Assembly: GCF_004011155.1 (NCBI RefSeq)
Contig: NZ_RJWG01000001.1
Coordinates: forward strand, 311,189 to 375,188
Source: Clostridium prolinivorans
GTDB lineage: Bacteria > Bacillota > Clostridia > Clostridiales > Clostridiaceae
Length of the DNA stretch: 64,000 bases
Direction of reading: 5' to 3'
This document shows, piece after piece, positions 9,308 through 18,595 of the stretch. The translations under genes and the position numbers were made by a program. Position 1 is the first letter of the stretch. Every line of letters begins with the position of its first letter. The notes under the pieces were generated by a model, which worked only from the letters and a program-made list of their open reading frames with translations, was not told the DNA's origin and did no database searches.

Positions 9308-10108
9308 TTAAACTTTATTTAAAATAAATGTTAAATAATAATAAATAATAACTGAAGCAAAAAGTATACTATCAAATCTATCTAAAATTCCTCCATGTCC
9401 TGGTATTAAATTACTATAATCTTTTATATTGACATATCTTTTTATAGATGAGGCTACTAAATCACCTAACTGGCAAAATATACCGCATAGAATTCCAATT
9501 ATTATATAATTATATACAGATATATTTATCCCTAAATTATAAATAATTATTCCAAATATTATACATATAACAATGCTTCCTATAAGTCCACCAATAGATC
9601 CTTCTATGGTTTTATTAGGACTTATTTGAGGGCATATTTTATTTTTCCCAAAGTATTTTCCGACGTAGTAAGCAGCTGTATCACATGTCCAAGAAGATAA
9701 AAATACAAGCCATATTAAATAATTACCATTATTTTTTTCATATATTAATATAATAAAACTAAAAAACACAGCTATATATAAAAATCCAAATACAGTTACA
9801 GCAATATCTATAAAATTATATTTATTATTTATTATAGATATGCACATCATAACAAACATAAAAAATATTAATAGTAAAAAAATATATTTAAAATTAATAT
9901 TTTTATTTAAAAAAATATAATATATAATACAAAATGTATATCCTAAATAATTTAAACAATTTATATCTTTTTTCTTAGAAACATTATAAAATTCATGCAT
10001 ACCTATCAATGATATTATCATTAAAAAATATTTGAGATATATACCTCCAAGAAATAAAAAAATTAATAAAGGTGATAATAATATAGCTCCAACATATCTT
10101 TTATTCAT
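9308..10108 (-). CDS. cdsA: phosphatidate cytidylyltransferase CdsA
   Basis: A 266-residue integral membrane protein with about seven to eight predicted helices. It makes CDP-diacylglycerol from phosphatidate and CTP. The CDS signature near the C-terminus is complete: SSIKRYVNIKDY then LIPGHGGILDRFDS. The ATG follows the uppS stop by seven bases. The SD-like GGAG is about 15 bases away, inside the end of uppS, so coupled re-initiation is likely. The 91 bases to dxr hold no clear terminator. Confidence 0.95.
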   Translation of the reverse strand: MNKRYVGAILLSPLLIFLFLGGIYLKYFLMIISLIGMHEFYNVSKKKDINCLNYLGYTFCIIYYIFLNKNINFKYIFLLLIFFMFVMMCISIINNKYNFIDIAVTVFGFLYIAVFFSFIILIYEKNNGNYLIWLVFLSSWTCDTAAYYVGKYFGKNKICPQISPNKTIEGSIGGLIGSIVICIIFGIIIYNLGINISVYNYIIIGILCGIFCQLGDLVASSIKRYVNIKDYSNLIPGHGGILDRFDSILFASVIIYYYLTFILNKV

Positions 10109-10115
10109 AATTATC

Positions 10116-10880
10116 TTATTTTACTCCTCCAAATCTTCTATCTCTTCTTTGATAATCTAAAATAGCCTCGTGAAGATGCTCTTTTTTAAAATCAGGCCAT
10201 TTTACATCTGATATCCAAAATTCTGAATAAGCACATTGCCATAATAAAAAATTACTTAATCTTTGCTCGCCACTAGTTCTAATGATTATATCCGGATCTG
10301 GCATACCTGAAGTATATAAATACTTAGAAAATATATTTTCACATATTTCTTCTTCTTTTAATTTATTATTTTTTAAATCTTTATACATTTGTTTAAAAGC
10401 ATTTATTATTTCATTTCTTCCACCATAATTTAATGCCAAATTTAATATCAATCCAGTATTATTTTTAGTTACTTCATAAGCATGCATTAATTCTTTTTGA
10501 CAAATTAGTGGAAGTTTTGAAATATCTCCTATAGAATTTATCACAACATTATTAGAATTAAGTTCTTGAATCTCTTTACTTAAATATTCTACTAATAATT
10601 TCATAAGTGTAGAAACTTCTTCTTTAGGTCTTTTCCAATTTTCTGTTGAAAAAGCATAAAGTGTTAAATAATTAATTTTTAGTTTACTACACTCTTTAAC
10701 TATTTCTCTAATAGTTTCTACACCAGCTTTATGTCCTGCAGATCTTGGAAGCTTTCTTTCTTTCGCCCATCTACCATTTCCATCCATAATAATTGCTATA
10801 TGTCTAGGTATTTTTTCAGTATCTATTTCGAAGTAATTTTTTTTATCTTTATTTATATGTAAATTAAAAAGTTTCCACAC
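10116..10880 (-). CDS. uppS: isoprenyl (undecaprenyl) diphosphate synthase
   Basis: A cis-prenyltransferase that makes undecaprenyl diphosphate for cell-wall synthesis. Motifs are [28 protein letters not shown], and [17 protein letters not shown] near the C-terminus. I place the start at GTG 10880, giving 254 residues, because GGGGAG lies seven bases before it. The ATG five codons further up overlaps that SD and has none of its own. A terminator separates it from frr, but the frr-uppS-cdsA order is conserved. Confidence 0.93.
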   Translation of the reverse strand: MWKLFNLHINKDKKNYFEIDTEKIPRHIAIIMDGNGRWAKERKLPRSAGHKAGVETIREIVKECSKLKINYLTLYAFSTENWKRPKEEVSTLMKLLVEYLSKEIQELNSNNVVINSIGDISKLPLICQKELMHAYEVTKNNTGLILNLALNYGGRNEIINAFKQMYKDLKNNKLKEEEICENIFSKYLYTSGMPDPDIIIRTSGEQRLSNFLLWQCAYSEFWISDVKWPDFKKEHLHEAILDYQRRDRRFGGVK

Positions 10881-10929
10881 GCAAATTCTCCCCATTCATA
10901 AATTTCTCATTTTTAAAATTTATTGAACT

Positions 10930-10955
10930 AAAAACCTGCATAATTGCAGGTTTTT
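10930..10955 (-). terminator. intrinsic terminator after frr
   Basis: AAAAACCTGCA (930-940), loop TAAT, TGCAGGTTTTT (945-955): an 11-bp perfect stem with flanking A and T runs that works on both strands. It lies between the frr stop and the uppS start, so uppS is probably partly uncoupled from the rpsB operon. Confidence 0.85.
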
Positions 10956-10963
10956 AATATGAT

Positions 10964-11521
10964 TTAAATAGACATAATTTCTTTCTCTTTTAGTTCAATA
11001 ATTTTATCAATTTCTTTAATATAATTATCAGTTTTCTTTTGAATGTCTTCTTCTGCTTTTTTCATTTCATCTTCGGAAATTTCATTATTCTTTTTTAAAA
11101 CTTTAATTTTATCATTTGCTTCTCTTCTTATAGAACGAATTGCTACTTTACTTTCTTCTCCACTTTTTTTTACTGTTTTAACTAAAGCTCTTCTAGTTTC
11201 TTCAGTAAGTTCTGGAATTATAAGTCTAATAATAGATCCATCATTTGATGGATTTAAACCTAAATCAGACTTTAATATAGCTTTTTCTATATTTTTAAGC
11301 ATACTTTTTTCCCATGGTTGAATCACTATTATTCGAGGCTCAGGTGCAGAAATATTTGCAACTTGATTTATAGGAACCATACTTCCATAATAATCTACCT
11401 CTACTTTATCTAACATTGTTGGATTTGCTCTTCCAGCTTTCATTGAAGCTAATTCTTTTTTTAATATCTGAATAGTTTTATTCATTTTTTCTTCGGAATT
11501 ATGAATAATTTCTTTAATCAT
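10964..11521 (-). CDS. frr: ribosome recycling factor
   Basis: A 185-residue RRF that splits post-termination ribosomes with EF-G. The start is ATG 11521, where GGAGGTAATTCT precedes it and the product begins MIKEIIHNSEEKMNKT. An in-frame upstream extension is not supported by an SD. Motifs include ASMKAGRANPTMLDKV, VDYYGS, PLNQ-like PINQVANISAPEPRIIVIQPW and a basic C-terminal coiled coil. It lies 76 bases after pyrH, the invariant bacterial order. Confidence 0.95.
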   Translation of the reverse strand: MIKEIIHNSEEKMNKTIQILKKELASMKAGRANPTMLDKVEVDYYGSMVPINQVANISAPEPRIIVIQPWEKSMLKNIEKAILKSDLGLNPSNDGSIIRLIIPELTEETRRALVKTVKKSGEESKVAIRSIRREANDKIKVLKKNNEISEDEMKKAEEDIQKKTDNYIKEIDKIIELKEKEIMSI

Positions 11522-11597
11522 AGAATTACCTCCTTGTTTACTTTTAATGTTATTAGGGCTATTTAATATTATTGCTTTAGTTTTATTTGTAACTACA

Positions 11598-12308
11598 TTA
11601 TTTAGACACAATAGTACCAATTTTTTCTCCTAAAACAGCTTTTTTTATATTTCCAGGCTTATTAAGACCAAATACAATTATAGGTATATTATTATCCATA
11701 CATAAAGATGTAGCAGTAGAATCCATTACTTGAAGTCCTTGTTCTAATACTTCAATATAAGTAAGTTTATCATATTTTTCAGCATCTTTGTATACATTTG
11801 GATCTTTATCATAAACTCCATCAACTTTTTTAGCAAGTAATATAGCATTTGCTTCTATTTCTGCAGCTCTTAAAGCTGCAGTTGTATCTGTAGAAAAATA
11901 TGGATTCCCTGTACCTGCTGCAAATATAACTACTCTTCCTTTTTCTAAATGTCTCATAGCTCTTCGACGTATAAAAGGTTCTGCTATTTCTTTCATTTCT
12001 ATAGCAGTTTGAACTCTAGTATTTACCCCCATATTTTCAAGAGAATCCTGTAATGCTAGTGCATTAATACATGTTGCTAACATTCCCATATAATCAGCAG
12101 TAGTTCTATCCATTCCTTTGCCGCTTCTTCCTCTCCAAATATTTCCACCTCCAACTACTACACCTATTTCAATTTCAAGATCAACAAGTTCTTTTATTTC
12201 TTCTGCTATTCTTTGAACAACATTAAAATCAATCCCAAACCCATTTTCTCCTGATAACGCTTCTCCTGAAAGTTTAAGTATTATTCTTTTGTAATTAATT
12301 GGTTCCAT
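11598..12308 (-). CDS. pyrH: UMP kinase
   Basis: A 236-residue amino-acid-kinase-fold enzyme that converts UMP to UDP. It shows [11 protein letters not shown] at the N-terminus, [11 protein letters not shown] in the phosphate loop, the [15 protein letters not shown] region and [17 protein letters not shown] for acceptor binding. It starts at ATG 12308 after GGAGG. It lies in the rpsB-tsf-pyrH-frr cluster, but a strong hairpin separates it from tsf, so read-through or its own promoter must supply transcription. Confidence 0.96.
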   Translation of the reverse strand: MEPINYKRIILKLSGEALSGENGFGIDFNVVQRIAEEIKELVDLEIEIGVVVGGGNIWRGRSGKGMDRTTADYMGMLATCINALALQDSLENMGVNTRVQTAIEMKEIAEPFIRRRAMRHLEKGRVVIFAAGTGNPYFSTDTTAALRAAEIEANAILLAKKVDGVYDKDPNVYKDAEKYDKLTYIEVLEQGLQVMDSTATSLCMDNNIPIIVFGLNKPGNIKKAVLGEKIGTIVSK

Positions 12309-12375
12309 ATATATTATACCTCCAAAATAATAAAAATTATATATAAAGTATATATTTTAAAATATAATTATCTTA

Positions 12376-12405
12376 AAAAAAGAGAACACAAGGTGTTCTC
12401 TTTTT
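12376..12405 (-). terminator. intrinsic terminator after tsf
   Basis: AGAGAACAC (381-389), loop AAG, GTGTTCTCT (393-401), flanked by an A run and a T run. A 9-bp stem, extended by A-T pairs. It sits three bases beyond the tsf stop and ahead of pyrH, and can act on both strands. Confidence 0.85.
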
Positions 12406-12408
12406 AAC

Positions 12409-13329
12409 TTATCCCTGTTTCATTTGTTTACGAACTTCTTCGGCAAAGTTCTCTTCTTTCTTTTCAATTCCTTCGCCTTTTTCGTATCTAACAAATCTTG
12501 TAACAGATATTGGTGATCCTACTTCTTTAGATTTTTCTTGAATATATTTCTTTATTGTATAGTCACTGTTTTTTATCCAAATTTGCTCTAATAAACAATT
12601 TTCTTTATAATACTTTTGAATTCTTCCTTCTACCATTTTTTCAGCAATATTTTCTGGTTTACCTTCATTTAAAGCTTGCACCTTATAAATTTCTCTTTCC
12701 TTTTGAAGTGTAGTTTCATCTACATCATCTTTACTTAAAAACAATGGATTAGCGGCTGCTATTTGCATTGCAATATCTTTTGCTACATCAAAAACAACTT
12801 CACTTTCTTTTTCGCAAGCTACTTCAACTAAAACTCCAATTCTTCCACCACCATGTATATAACTATGAATAACACCGTTTTTTATTGAAAACTTTTGGAA
12901 TCTTCTAACTGTCATGTTTTCTCCTAATTTAGCAATTAAAGCAGTAAGAGCTTCCTTAATTGTTATATTTGGATCTTCTATGTACTTTTCTGCTATAAAT
13001 GTTTCAATATCATTAGAAGAAGTTAAAGATGCTTGTTTAGCTATATTTTTAGCGAATGTTATAAATTCATTATTTGCTGCAACAAAATCTGTTTCACAAT
13101 TAACTTCAATAATAGCTCCAGATTTTTTATCTTCACTAACGTACGTTTCTACTATACCTTCTGATGCTGTTCTTCCAGCTTTTTTAGCAGCTGCAGCCAA
13201 CCCTCTTTCTCTTAAAATTTCAATTGCTTTTTCCAAATCTCCATTAGATTCATTTAACGCCTTCTTGCATTCCATCATTCCAGCACCGGTTCTTTCTCTA
13301 AGCTCTTTAACCATTTGTGCAGTAATCAT
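12409..13329 (-). CDS. tsf: translation elongation factor Ts
   Basis: A 306-residue nucleotide exchange factor for EF-Tu. The N-terminal module has [19 protein letters not shown] with the invariant TDFVA-type core in [14 protein letters not shown], followed by two core subdomains and a C-terminal module containing EQIWIKN. Start ATG follows AGGAGG. It is 93 bases downstream of rpsB; that gap holds an imperfect hairpin (TTGTAAAAG ... CTTTTACAA) without a clear T run. Confidence 0.96.
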   Translation of the reverse strand: MITAQMVKELRERTGAGMMECKKALNESNGDLEKAIEILRERGLAAAAKKAGRTASEGIVETYVSEDKKSGAIIEVNCETDFVAANNEFITFAKNIAKQASLTSSNDIETFIAEKYIEDPNITIKEALTALIAKLGENMTVRRFQKFSIKNGVIHSYIHGGGRIGVLVEVACEKESEVVFDVAKDIAMQIAAANPLFLSKDDVDETTLQKEREIYKVQALNEGKPENIAEKMVEGRIQKYYKENCLLEQIWIKNSDYTIKKYIQEKSKEVGSPISVTRFVRYEKGEGIEKKEENFAEEVRKQMKQG

Positions 13330-13422
13330 AATAAATTCCTCCTATGTATAAATATTAGTTGTAAAAGGTAAATGAAATTTTTCATCTATCTTTTACAACT
13401 CTTATTAAAGTTAATAGTAAGT

Positions 13423-14124
13423 CTATTCAGCTAATTGCTCTCCTTGTCTTCCTTCAATAATAGCATCAGCAATTTTGGCAGTAATTAATTTTACAGCTCT
13501 AATAGCATCATCATTACCTGGTATTACATAATCAACTTCATCTGGATCACAATTAGTATCTACAATTGCAACTACAGGTATCCCTAATATTTTTGCTTCT
13601 AAAATTGCATTTTTTTCTTTTCTTGGATCAACTACGAATAAAGCACCTATATTATTGCTATCCATATTTTTAATTCCACCAAGATTTTTTTCTAACTTTT
13701 CTTTTTCACTTCTTAATTTTATAACCTCTTTTTTAGGAAGAACATCAAATGTTCCATCTTCTTCCATCGTATTTAATTCTTCCAATCTTTTAATTCTAGT
13801 CTTAATTGTTCTAAAATTAGTGAGCATTCCGCCTAACCATCTGTTAGTAACAAAGTGCATACCGCTTCTTATAGCTTCTTCCTGTATAGCTTCTTGTGCT
13901 TGTTTTTTTGTTCCAACAAATAATATATCTTTTCCTTCCGCTGATACAGTTTTTATAAAATCATAAGCTTCTTCTATTTTTTTTACAGTTTTTTGTAAAT
14001 CAATAATATAAATCCCATTTCTTTCTGTAAAAATATATGGAGCCATTTTAGGATTCCATCTTCTTGTTTGATGTCCAAAATGAACACCTGCTTCTAATAA
14101 TTGTTTCATTGAAATAACTGACAT
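13423..14124 (-). CDS. rpsB: 30S ribosomal protein S2
   Basis: A 233-residue S2 with family signatures [19 protein letters not shown] at the N-terminus and [13 protein letters not shown] near the C-terminus. It is a late-assembling 30S protein and the first gene of rpsB-tsf-pyrH-frr. ATG follows AAGGAGG. A good promoter and a 95-base structured leader stand upstream, described separately, which suggests autoregulation as for many ribosomal protein operons. Confidence 0.97.
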   Translation of the reverse strand: MSVISMKQLLEAGVHFGHQTRRWNPKMAPYIFTERNGIYIIDLQKTVKKIEEAYDFIKTVSAEGKDILFVGTKKQAQEAIQEEAIRSGMHFVTNRWLGGMLTNFRTIKTRIKRLEELNTMEEDGTFDVLPKKEVIKLRSEKEKLEKNLGGIKNMDSNNIGALFVVDPRKEKNAILEAKILGIPVVAIVDTNCDPDEVDYVIPGNDDAIRAVKLITAKIADAIIEGRQGEQLAE

Positions 14125-14220
14125 TATATTTTACCTCCTTGGTTTTTCCTCCATTATCGTCATACTTATAAACAACCTAATTGGCACCAATTTATAAGTT
14201 GGATAATGTGTGTATTTATT
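14125..14220 (-). promoter_or_regulatory. structured rpsB 5' leader, candidate S2 autoregulatory element
   Basis: The transcribed leader holds two nested stems: outer GATAATG/CATTATC (14202-14208 with 14152-14158) and inner CTTATAAA/TTTATAAG (14191-14198 with 14165-14172). The apical loop contains TTGGTGCCAA, itself self-complementary. The outer stem ends just before an AGGA-rich run and the SD. No T run follows, so control would be translational rather than by termination. Leaders for rpsB are known in several bacterial groups; I cannot assign this one to a named family. Confidence 0.6.
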
Positions 14221-14228
14221 CCTTATGT

Positions 14229-14257
14229 AGTATATCATATGGTTTAATAGTATTCAA
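14229..14257 (-). promoter_or_regulatory. sigma-A-type promoter of the rpsB operon
   Basis: Minus strand TTGAAT (14257-14252), a 17-base spacer, TATACT (14234-14229). Both boxes match the consensus at most positions. The predicted start near 14222 gives a leader of about 95 bases before the rpsB ATG. Confidence 0.75.
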
Positions 14258-14339
14258 TAATATAAATTAAATTTTTAATAATTTAATTTATATTATTTAT
14301 ATTTAGTGTAATTTCTGTAATCATTATAAAATATTTTTA

Positions 14340-15116
14340 TCAACGTATCTTTTTTAATTCATCTAACAATTTATCATTTAATATTTTAATATGAGTTCCT
14401 TTCATTCCTAATGATCTAGATTCAATTACACCAGCACTTTCAAATTTTCTTAACGCATTAACTATAACAGATCTTGTAATTCCAACTTTATCAGCAATTT
14501 TAGATGCTACGAGCAACCCTTCGTTTCCTTCTAGTTCATTAAATATATGCTCTACAGCTTCAAGTTCAGAATAAGATAAGGTTCCAATAGCTAATTGTAC
14601 AACTGCTTTTTTTCTAGCTTCTTCTTCTATTTCTTCATTTTTTGATCTTAAAATTTCAAGTCCTATAATTGTAGCACTATATTCAGCAAGAACTAAATCA
14701 TCATCTGTAAAATTATTATCAAATCTAGCAAGTAAAAGAGTTCCTAATCTTTCTCTATTACCATTTATAGGTACAATAGTAGAAAGCTTATTATTTATAG
14801 TACAATTTTTTTCTTCATCAAAAACACAAATTCCTTCATTAGTAAGATTTGCTAAAGTTTCATGAATATTTAGTAATTTATTATTATAATTTTCTGGAAA
14901 TCTCATTTCATTAATTATTTTATTTTGTACTATATCACATTCAAAATTTTCTCCAAAGTTATACCCTAGAATTTTACCTTTTCTACTTATAATATAGACA
15001 TTACATGCTAAAACATCACTTAATAATTTACAAATATCATCAAAAACAACAGGTTCAGTACCAGACTTTTGTAGTATTTTATTAAGCATACGAGTTTTAT
15101 TTAATAAAGATGACAT
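14340..15116 (-). CDS. codY: GTP-sensing global repressor CodY
   Basis: A 258-residue CodY. The N-terminal GAF domain (about 1-155), which senses branched-chain amino acids, contains MRFPENYN, and the winged helix-turn-helix at the C-terminus contains [21 protein letters not shown], the highly conserved recognition helix, then [11 protein letters not shown]. It represses metabolic and virulence genes in nutrient excess and releases them at the onset of starvation and sporulation. ATG follows AAGGAGG. It is transcribed separately from topA, with its own promoter. Confidence 0.97.
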   Translation of the reverse strand: MSSLLNKTRMLNKILQKSGTEPVVFDDICKLLSDVLACNVYIISRKGKILGYNFGENFECDIVQNKIINEMRFPENYNNKLLNIHETLANLTNEGICVFDEEKNCTINNKLSTIVPINGNRERLGTLLLARFDNNFTDDDLVLAEYSATIIGLEILRSKNEEIEEEARKKAVVQLAIGTLSYSELEAVEHIFNELEGNEGLLVASKIADKVGITRSVIVNALRKFESAGVIESRSLGMKGTHIKILNDKLLDELKKIR

Positions 15117-15235
15117 TACTATTTTCCTCCTTAATTTTATATAAATAGCCTTATAAAGTATATATATTATTTCCTAGTAGTTATTATATAGTTAGATTTT
15201 TTTAAAAATTTAGAATTGTTTTTATGCCTTTATAA

Positions 15236-15264
15236 ATGATATCATAACATATATAACTTTTCAA
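15236..15264 (-). promoter_or_regulatory. sigma-A-type promoter of codY
   Basis: TTGAAA (15264-15259), 17 bases, TATCAT (15241-15236) on the minus strand. The leader would be about 110 bases. The gap 15117-15304 holds nothing else I can name; I found no convincing CodY box. Confidence 0.6.
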
Positions 15265-15304
15265 CATTCTTTTTATATAATTCGACATATTAATAACATT
15301 GTAT

Positions 15305-17389
15305 TTATTTGTCACCTTTATATATTTTATTTTTACAATTTTCGTTCATACATTCAAAAATCGTGCCCTTACTTTTTGAGTACTTTTTTACCATCATACT
15401 ACCGCAATTAGGGCATTTATCATTTACAGGTTCAAACCAACTTACAAAATTACAAGAAGGATAATTGCTACATCCAAAGAATTTCTTGCCTTTTTTGCTT
15501 TTTTTTATTAAAATATTCCCTCCGCATTTTGGGCATTTAACATCTAATTGTTCTACTATAGGTTTAGTATTTTTACATTCAGGATACCCAGGACATGCTA
15601 AAAAATCACCAAATCTACCATGTTTTATTACCATATTTCTTCCACACTTATCACATTTTACATCGCTTACTTTATCTTCTATAGTTATTTTAGATATTTC
15701 TTTTTCTGCAATTTCTACAGATTTTTTTATAGGTTTAAAAAATTCATCTACAACTGCAATCCAACTTTCTTTTCCCTCTTCTATATTATCTAATTTACTT
15801 TCCATTGCTGCTGTAAATTCCACATCAACAATTTCTTTAAAATAATGACTTAACATACTATTTACTATTGTTCCCAATTCAGTTGGAATTAAAGTTTTTT
15901 TATTTCTTTCAATATATTTTCTATCTAGAAGAGTAGAGATAATAGGAGCATATGTGCTAGGTCTTCCTATTCCATTTTCTTCTAATGTTTTTACAAGCGA
16001 TGCTTCCGAAAATCTCGGTAAAGGCTGTGTAAAATGCTGAACTCCATTTATTGAAATTTTACTTAAAATTTCTCCTTCTGAAAGTTCAGGAATATTGATA
16101 GCTTCTTCTTCTTCTTGAGATAAATATTCATATAATTTCATAAAGCCTTCAAATTTAATACTAGATCCATGAGCTTTAAAAGTATATTCACCATTTATTA
16201 TATCTATAGATATAGTATTCAATATACATGAAGACATTTGACTTGCCATAAATCTATTCCAAATAAGTTTATATAATTTGTATTGTTCATCTTTTAAACT
16301 TTCTTTTACTATATCTGGAGTTAATTCTATATATGTTGGTCTTATAGCTTCATGTGCATCTTGAATATTTTTCTTTCCTTTAAAAATTCTTGGATTACTT
16401 GGTATATAATCTGCACCATAAGTATTTGATATAAAGTCTCTAGCTGATTTTTGTGCTTCACTTGAAACTCTTACTGAATCTGTTCTCATATAAGTTATTA
16501 AGCCTAAAGTCCCATGCCCTTTTATATCAATTCCTTCATAAAGCTGTTGAGCAATTGACATAGTTTTTTTAGTAGTATAATTTAATTTTTTATATGCATC
16601 TTGTTGAAGCGTACTTGTAGTAAATGGAGGAAGTGGATTTTTATTTTTTTGTGATTTTTTTATTTTGCTTACAATAAATTCTCCATTTTCAAGCTGTGAA
16701 ATAATTTTATTACTTTCTTCTTCAGAATTAATTTCAATTTTATCATTATTTTTAGATAATAATTTTACTATAAAAGTTTTTTTATCTCCATTTTTATGTA
16801 ATTTACATTCTATAGACCAATATTCTTTAGGTACAAATTCTTTAATTTCTTTTTCTCTATCGCAAATTAATTTAAGCGCTACGGATTGTACTCTGCCAGC
16901 GCTAAGTCCCCATTTTATCTTTTTCCACAGTACAGGACTTATTTCATAACCTACCAATCTGTCTAATATTCTTCTTGCTTGCTGTGCATTAACTAAATTA
17001 GAGTTTATAGTTCTTGGTGCTTTTATTGCATTCTTTACTGCATTTTTTGTAATTTCATTAAATTCAATTCTACATTTTTCAGCTTGATCTATATTTAATA
17101 TTTGAGCTAAATGCCATGAAATAGCTTCTCCTTCTCTATCAGGGTCAGTAGCCAAATAAATTTTTTCACTTTTTTTAGCAACTTTCTTAAGTTTATCTAA
17201 AAGTTCACCTTTCCCTCTAATAGTTATATATTTAGGAGTATACTGATTTTCTATATCTACACCAAGCTGGCTTTTAGGAAGATCCCTTACATGTCCCATT
17301 GAAGCTTCTACTATATAATTTTTCCCTAGATATTTTCCAATGGTTTTAGCCTTAGCAGGTGATTCAACAATTACTAATTTTTGACCCAT
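15305..17389 (-). CDS. topA: DNA topoisomerase I
   Basis: A type IA topoisomerase that relaxes negative supercoils. I take ATG 17389 as start, giving 694 residues, because the product then begins MGQKLVIVESPAKAKTI and AGGAG lies just upstream; an ATG six codons earlier lacks an SD. The Toprim domain occupies the first 150 residues, with DPDREGEAIS. The active-site tyrosine is in GLITYMRTDS. Three four-cysteine zinc ribbons close the protein, at CDKCG, CPKCG and CPNCG. A 5' hairpin that could hide the SD is listed separately. Confidence 0.95.
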   Translation of the reverse strand: MGQKLVIVESPAKAKTIGKYLGKNYIVEASMGHVRDLPKSQLGVDIENQYTPKYITIRGKGELLDKLKKVAKKSEKIYLATDPDREGEAISWHLAQILNIDQAEKCRIEFNEITKNAVKNAIKAPRTINSNLVNAQQARRILDRLVGYEISPVLWKKIKWGLSAGRVQSVALKLICDREKEIKEFVPKEYWSIECKLHKNGDKKTFIVKLLSKNNDKIEINSEEESNKIISQLENGEFIVSKIKKSQKNKNPLPPFTTSTLQQDAYKKLNYTTKKTMSIAQQLYEGIDIKGHGTLGLITYMRTDSVRVSSEAQKSARDFISNTYGADYIPSNPRIFKGKKNIQDAHEAIRPTYIELTPDIVKESLKDEQYKLYKLIWNRFMASQMSSCILNTISIDIINGEYTFKAHGSSIKFEGFMKLYEYLSQEEEEAINIPELSEGEILSKISINGVQHFTQPLPRFSEASLVKTLEENGIGRPSTYAPIISTLLDRKYIERNKKTLIPTELGTIVNSMLSHYFKEIVDVEFTAAMESKLDNIEEGKESWIAVVDEFFKPIKKSVEIAEKEISKITIEDKVSDVKCDKCGRNMVIKHGRFGDFLACPGYPECKNTKPIVEQLDVKCPKCGGNILIKKSKKGKKFFGCSNYPSCNFVSWFEPVNDKCPNCGSMMVKKYSKSKGTIFECMNENCKNKIYKGDK

Positions 17390-17394
17390 AATGC

Positions 17395-17437
17395 TCCTGA
17401 TTTTCATTATTATAAATATAAATAATTTAAATCAGGA
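17395..17437 (-). promoter_or_regulatory. candidate SD-sequestering hairpin before topA
   Basis: On the minus strand TCCTGATTT (437-429) is perfectly complementary to AAATCAGGA (403-395), which includes part of the topA SD. The 25-base A+T-rich loop has no other role that I can see. Just upstream stands a strong unused SD-like GGGGGTGA (448-441). Pairing would reduce topA translation; function is untested. Confidence 0.4.
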
Positions 17438-17496
17438 TATTCACCCCCTTATGCTTATATATGAAATTAAATTTTGTGTAAAAACTATTATTTATT

Positions 17497-17525
17497 AATA
17501 TACAATAAATTATTTACTTTAACAA
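17497..17525 (-). promoter_or_regulatory. candidate promoter of topA
   Basis: TTGTTA (17525-17520), 17 bases, TATATT (17502-17497) on the minus strand. Spacing is ideal and both boxes are moderate. It would produce a leader of about 100 bases that includes the SD-pairing hairpin. It lies after the dprA stop. Confidence 0.4.
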
Positions 17526-17538
17526 ATTATATTTAAAG

Positions 17539-18582
17539 TTAAATATTTTGCTGATTTTTTACATAATAACTTCCTGCTAAACATATTATCTCCTCTTTTA
17601 GTTGCAATTCAAATAATACCTCATATAAATGATTAATGTCAATATCAGTTATTTTAAGTATATCATCAATATGTATAGGTTCATCACTTAAAACTGAACA
17701 TATTTTTTCTTGTTCTTTAGTAAATTTTTGTATTTTTTTCTTTTTTGTAGATTTATAATCAATATTTAAAATTCTAAATACATCCTCTATACATGTAACA
17801 GGATAAGCTCCATCTCTTATCAATTTGTTACATCCTTTACTTTGTTCTGAAAATATAGAACCTGGTACAGCCATTACATCTTTACCTTGTTCTAATGCCA
17901 TACTGGCAGTAATTAAAGAACCACTTTTTATACCAGCTTCTACTATTATAACAATATCACTTAGTCCACTAATTATCCTATTTCTTATAGGAAAATTTAT
18001 AGAAAGAGGTGGTGTCCCTGGCAAATATTCAGATATTAAACAACCAGAATAAGCTATTTGATTATATAATTCTTTATTTTCTTTTGGATAAATAATGTCT
18101 AACCCGCATCCTAAAATAGCACAAGTATAACCTTTGTTGTTTATGCAAGTATTTTGAGCACAACTATCTATCCCTCTTGCCATTCCACTTATTATATTTA
18201 TATTATTTTTTGTAAGTTCACAAGATAATATTTTAGTGACATTTAACCCATAATTAGTAGAATTCCTTGAACCTACTATAGAAACATTATATTCTTCATT
18301 TAACCTGCTTATATCCCCTTTATAAAATAATGTAGTTGGAGCATTTTCAATTTCTTTAAGTTTATTGGGATATAAAATATCATTATAATGTACCATTTTA
18401 ATGTTATTACTATTAATAATGTTTTTTATATCTTTTATAAGATTATTATTCCAACTATTTTTAATTTTATCTAACTTACAATTTTCCCATATGTTTTCGG
18501 TATTTTTATATTCTTTAATAAGGTCTAATTTGATTTTATTTGATAACTTAAGAGTAGAAAACCAAATATCATAATCTGTCAT
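17539..18582 (-). CDS. dprA: DNA-processing protein DprA (Smf)
   Basis: A 347-residue DprA. The Rossmann-like DprA core (about 70-280) has VGSRNSTNYG, SGMARGIDSCAQ, LGCGLDIIYPKEN, and GSLITASMALEQG with VPGSIFSEQSKGCNKLI. A short C-terminal winged-helix region follows. DprA loads RecA onto incoming single-stranded DNA during transformation and is retained in many species not known to be competent. It lies 13 bases after comM. Confidence 0.95.
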   Translation of the reverse strand: MTDYDIWFSTLKLSNKIKLDLIKEYKNTENIWENCKLDKIKNSWNNNLIKDIKNIINSNNIKMVHYNDILYPNKLKEIENAPTTLFYKGDISRLNEEYNVSIVGSRNSTNYGLNVTKILSCELTKNNINIISGMARGIDSCAQNTCINNKGYTCAILGCGLDIIYPKENKELYNQIAYSGCLISEYLPGTPPLSINFPIRNRIISGLSDIVIIVEAGIKSGSLITASMALEQGKDVMAVPGSIFSEQSKGCNKLIRDGAYPVTCIEDVFRILNIDYKSTKKKKIQKFTKEQEKICSVLSDEPIHIDDILKITDIDINHLYEVLFELQLKEEIICLAGSYYVKNQQNI

Positions 18583-18595
18583 TTTACTTAACTCC

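Noticed and set aside
11522-11620. In-frame 33-codon N-terminal extension of frr
   Set aside because: No SD at the upstream ATG, overlap with the pyrH end, and RRF homologues start at MIKEI; a good SD precedes that ATG.
12914-13351. 145-codon plus-strand ORF
   Set aside because: It is antisense to tsf, has no SD, and mirrors the conserved EF-Ts frame. A+T-rich conserved genes often leave such open antisense frames.
13330-13422. Terminator between rpsB and tsf
   Set aside because: TTGTAAAAG/CTTTTACAA can pair, but no T run follows and the genes must be co-expressed. Left out as a terminator.
15117-15304. CodY-binding box (AATTTTCWGAAAATT) before codY
   Set aside because: Only A+T-rich partial matches are present; none has enough identity to claim.
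15465-15845. 126-codon plus-strand ORF with cysteines and histidines
   Set aside because: It is the reverse complement of the TopA zinc-ribbon region; the apparent Cys/His content reflects that. No SD.
17438-17450. Possible leader peptide before topA
   Set aside because: GGGGGTGA looks like an SD, but the only readable frame from GTG is five codons and overlaps the SD itself. Kept only as part of the hairpin observation.
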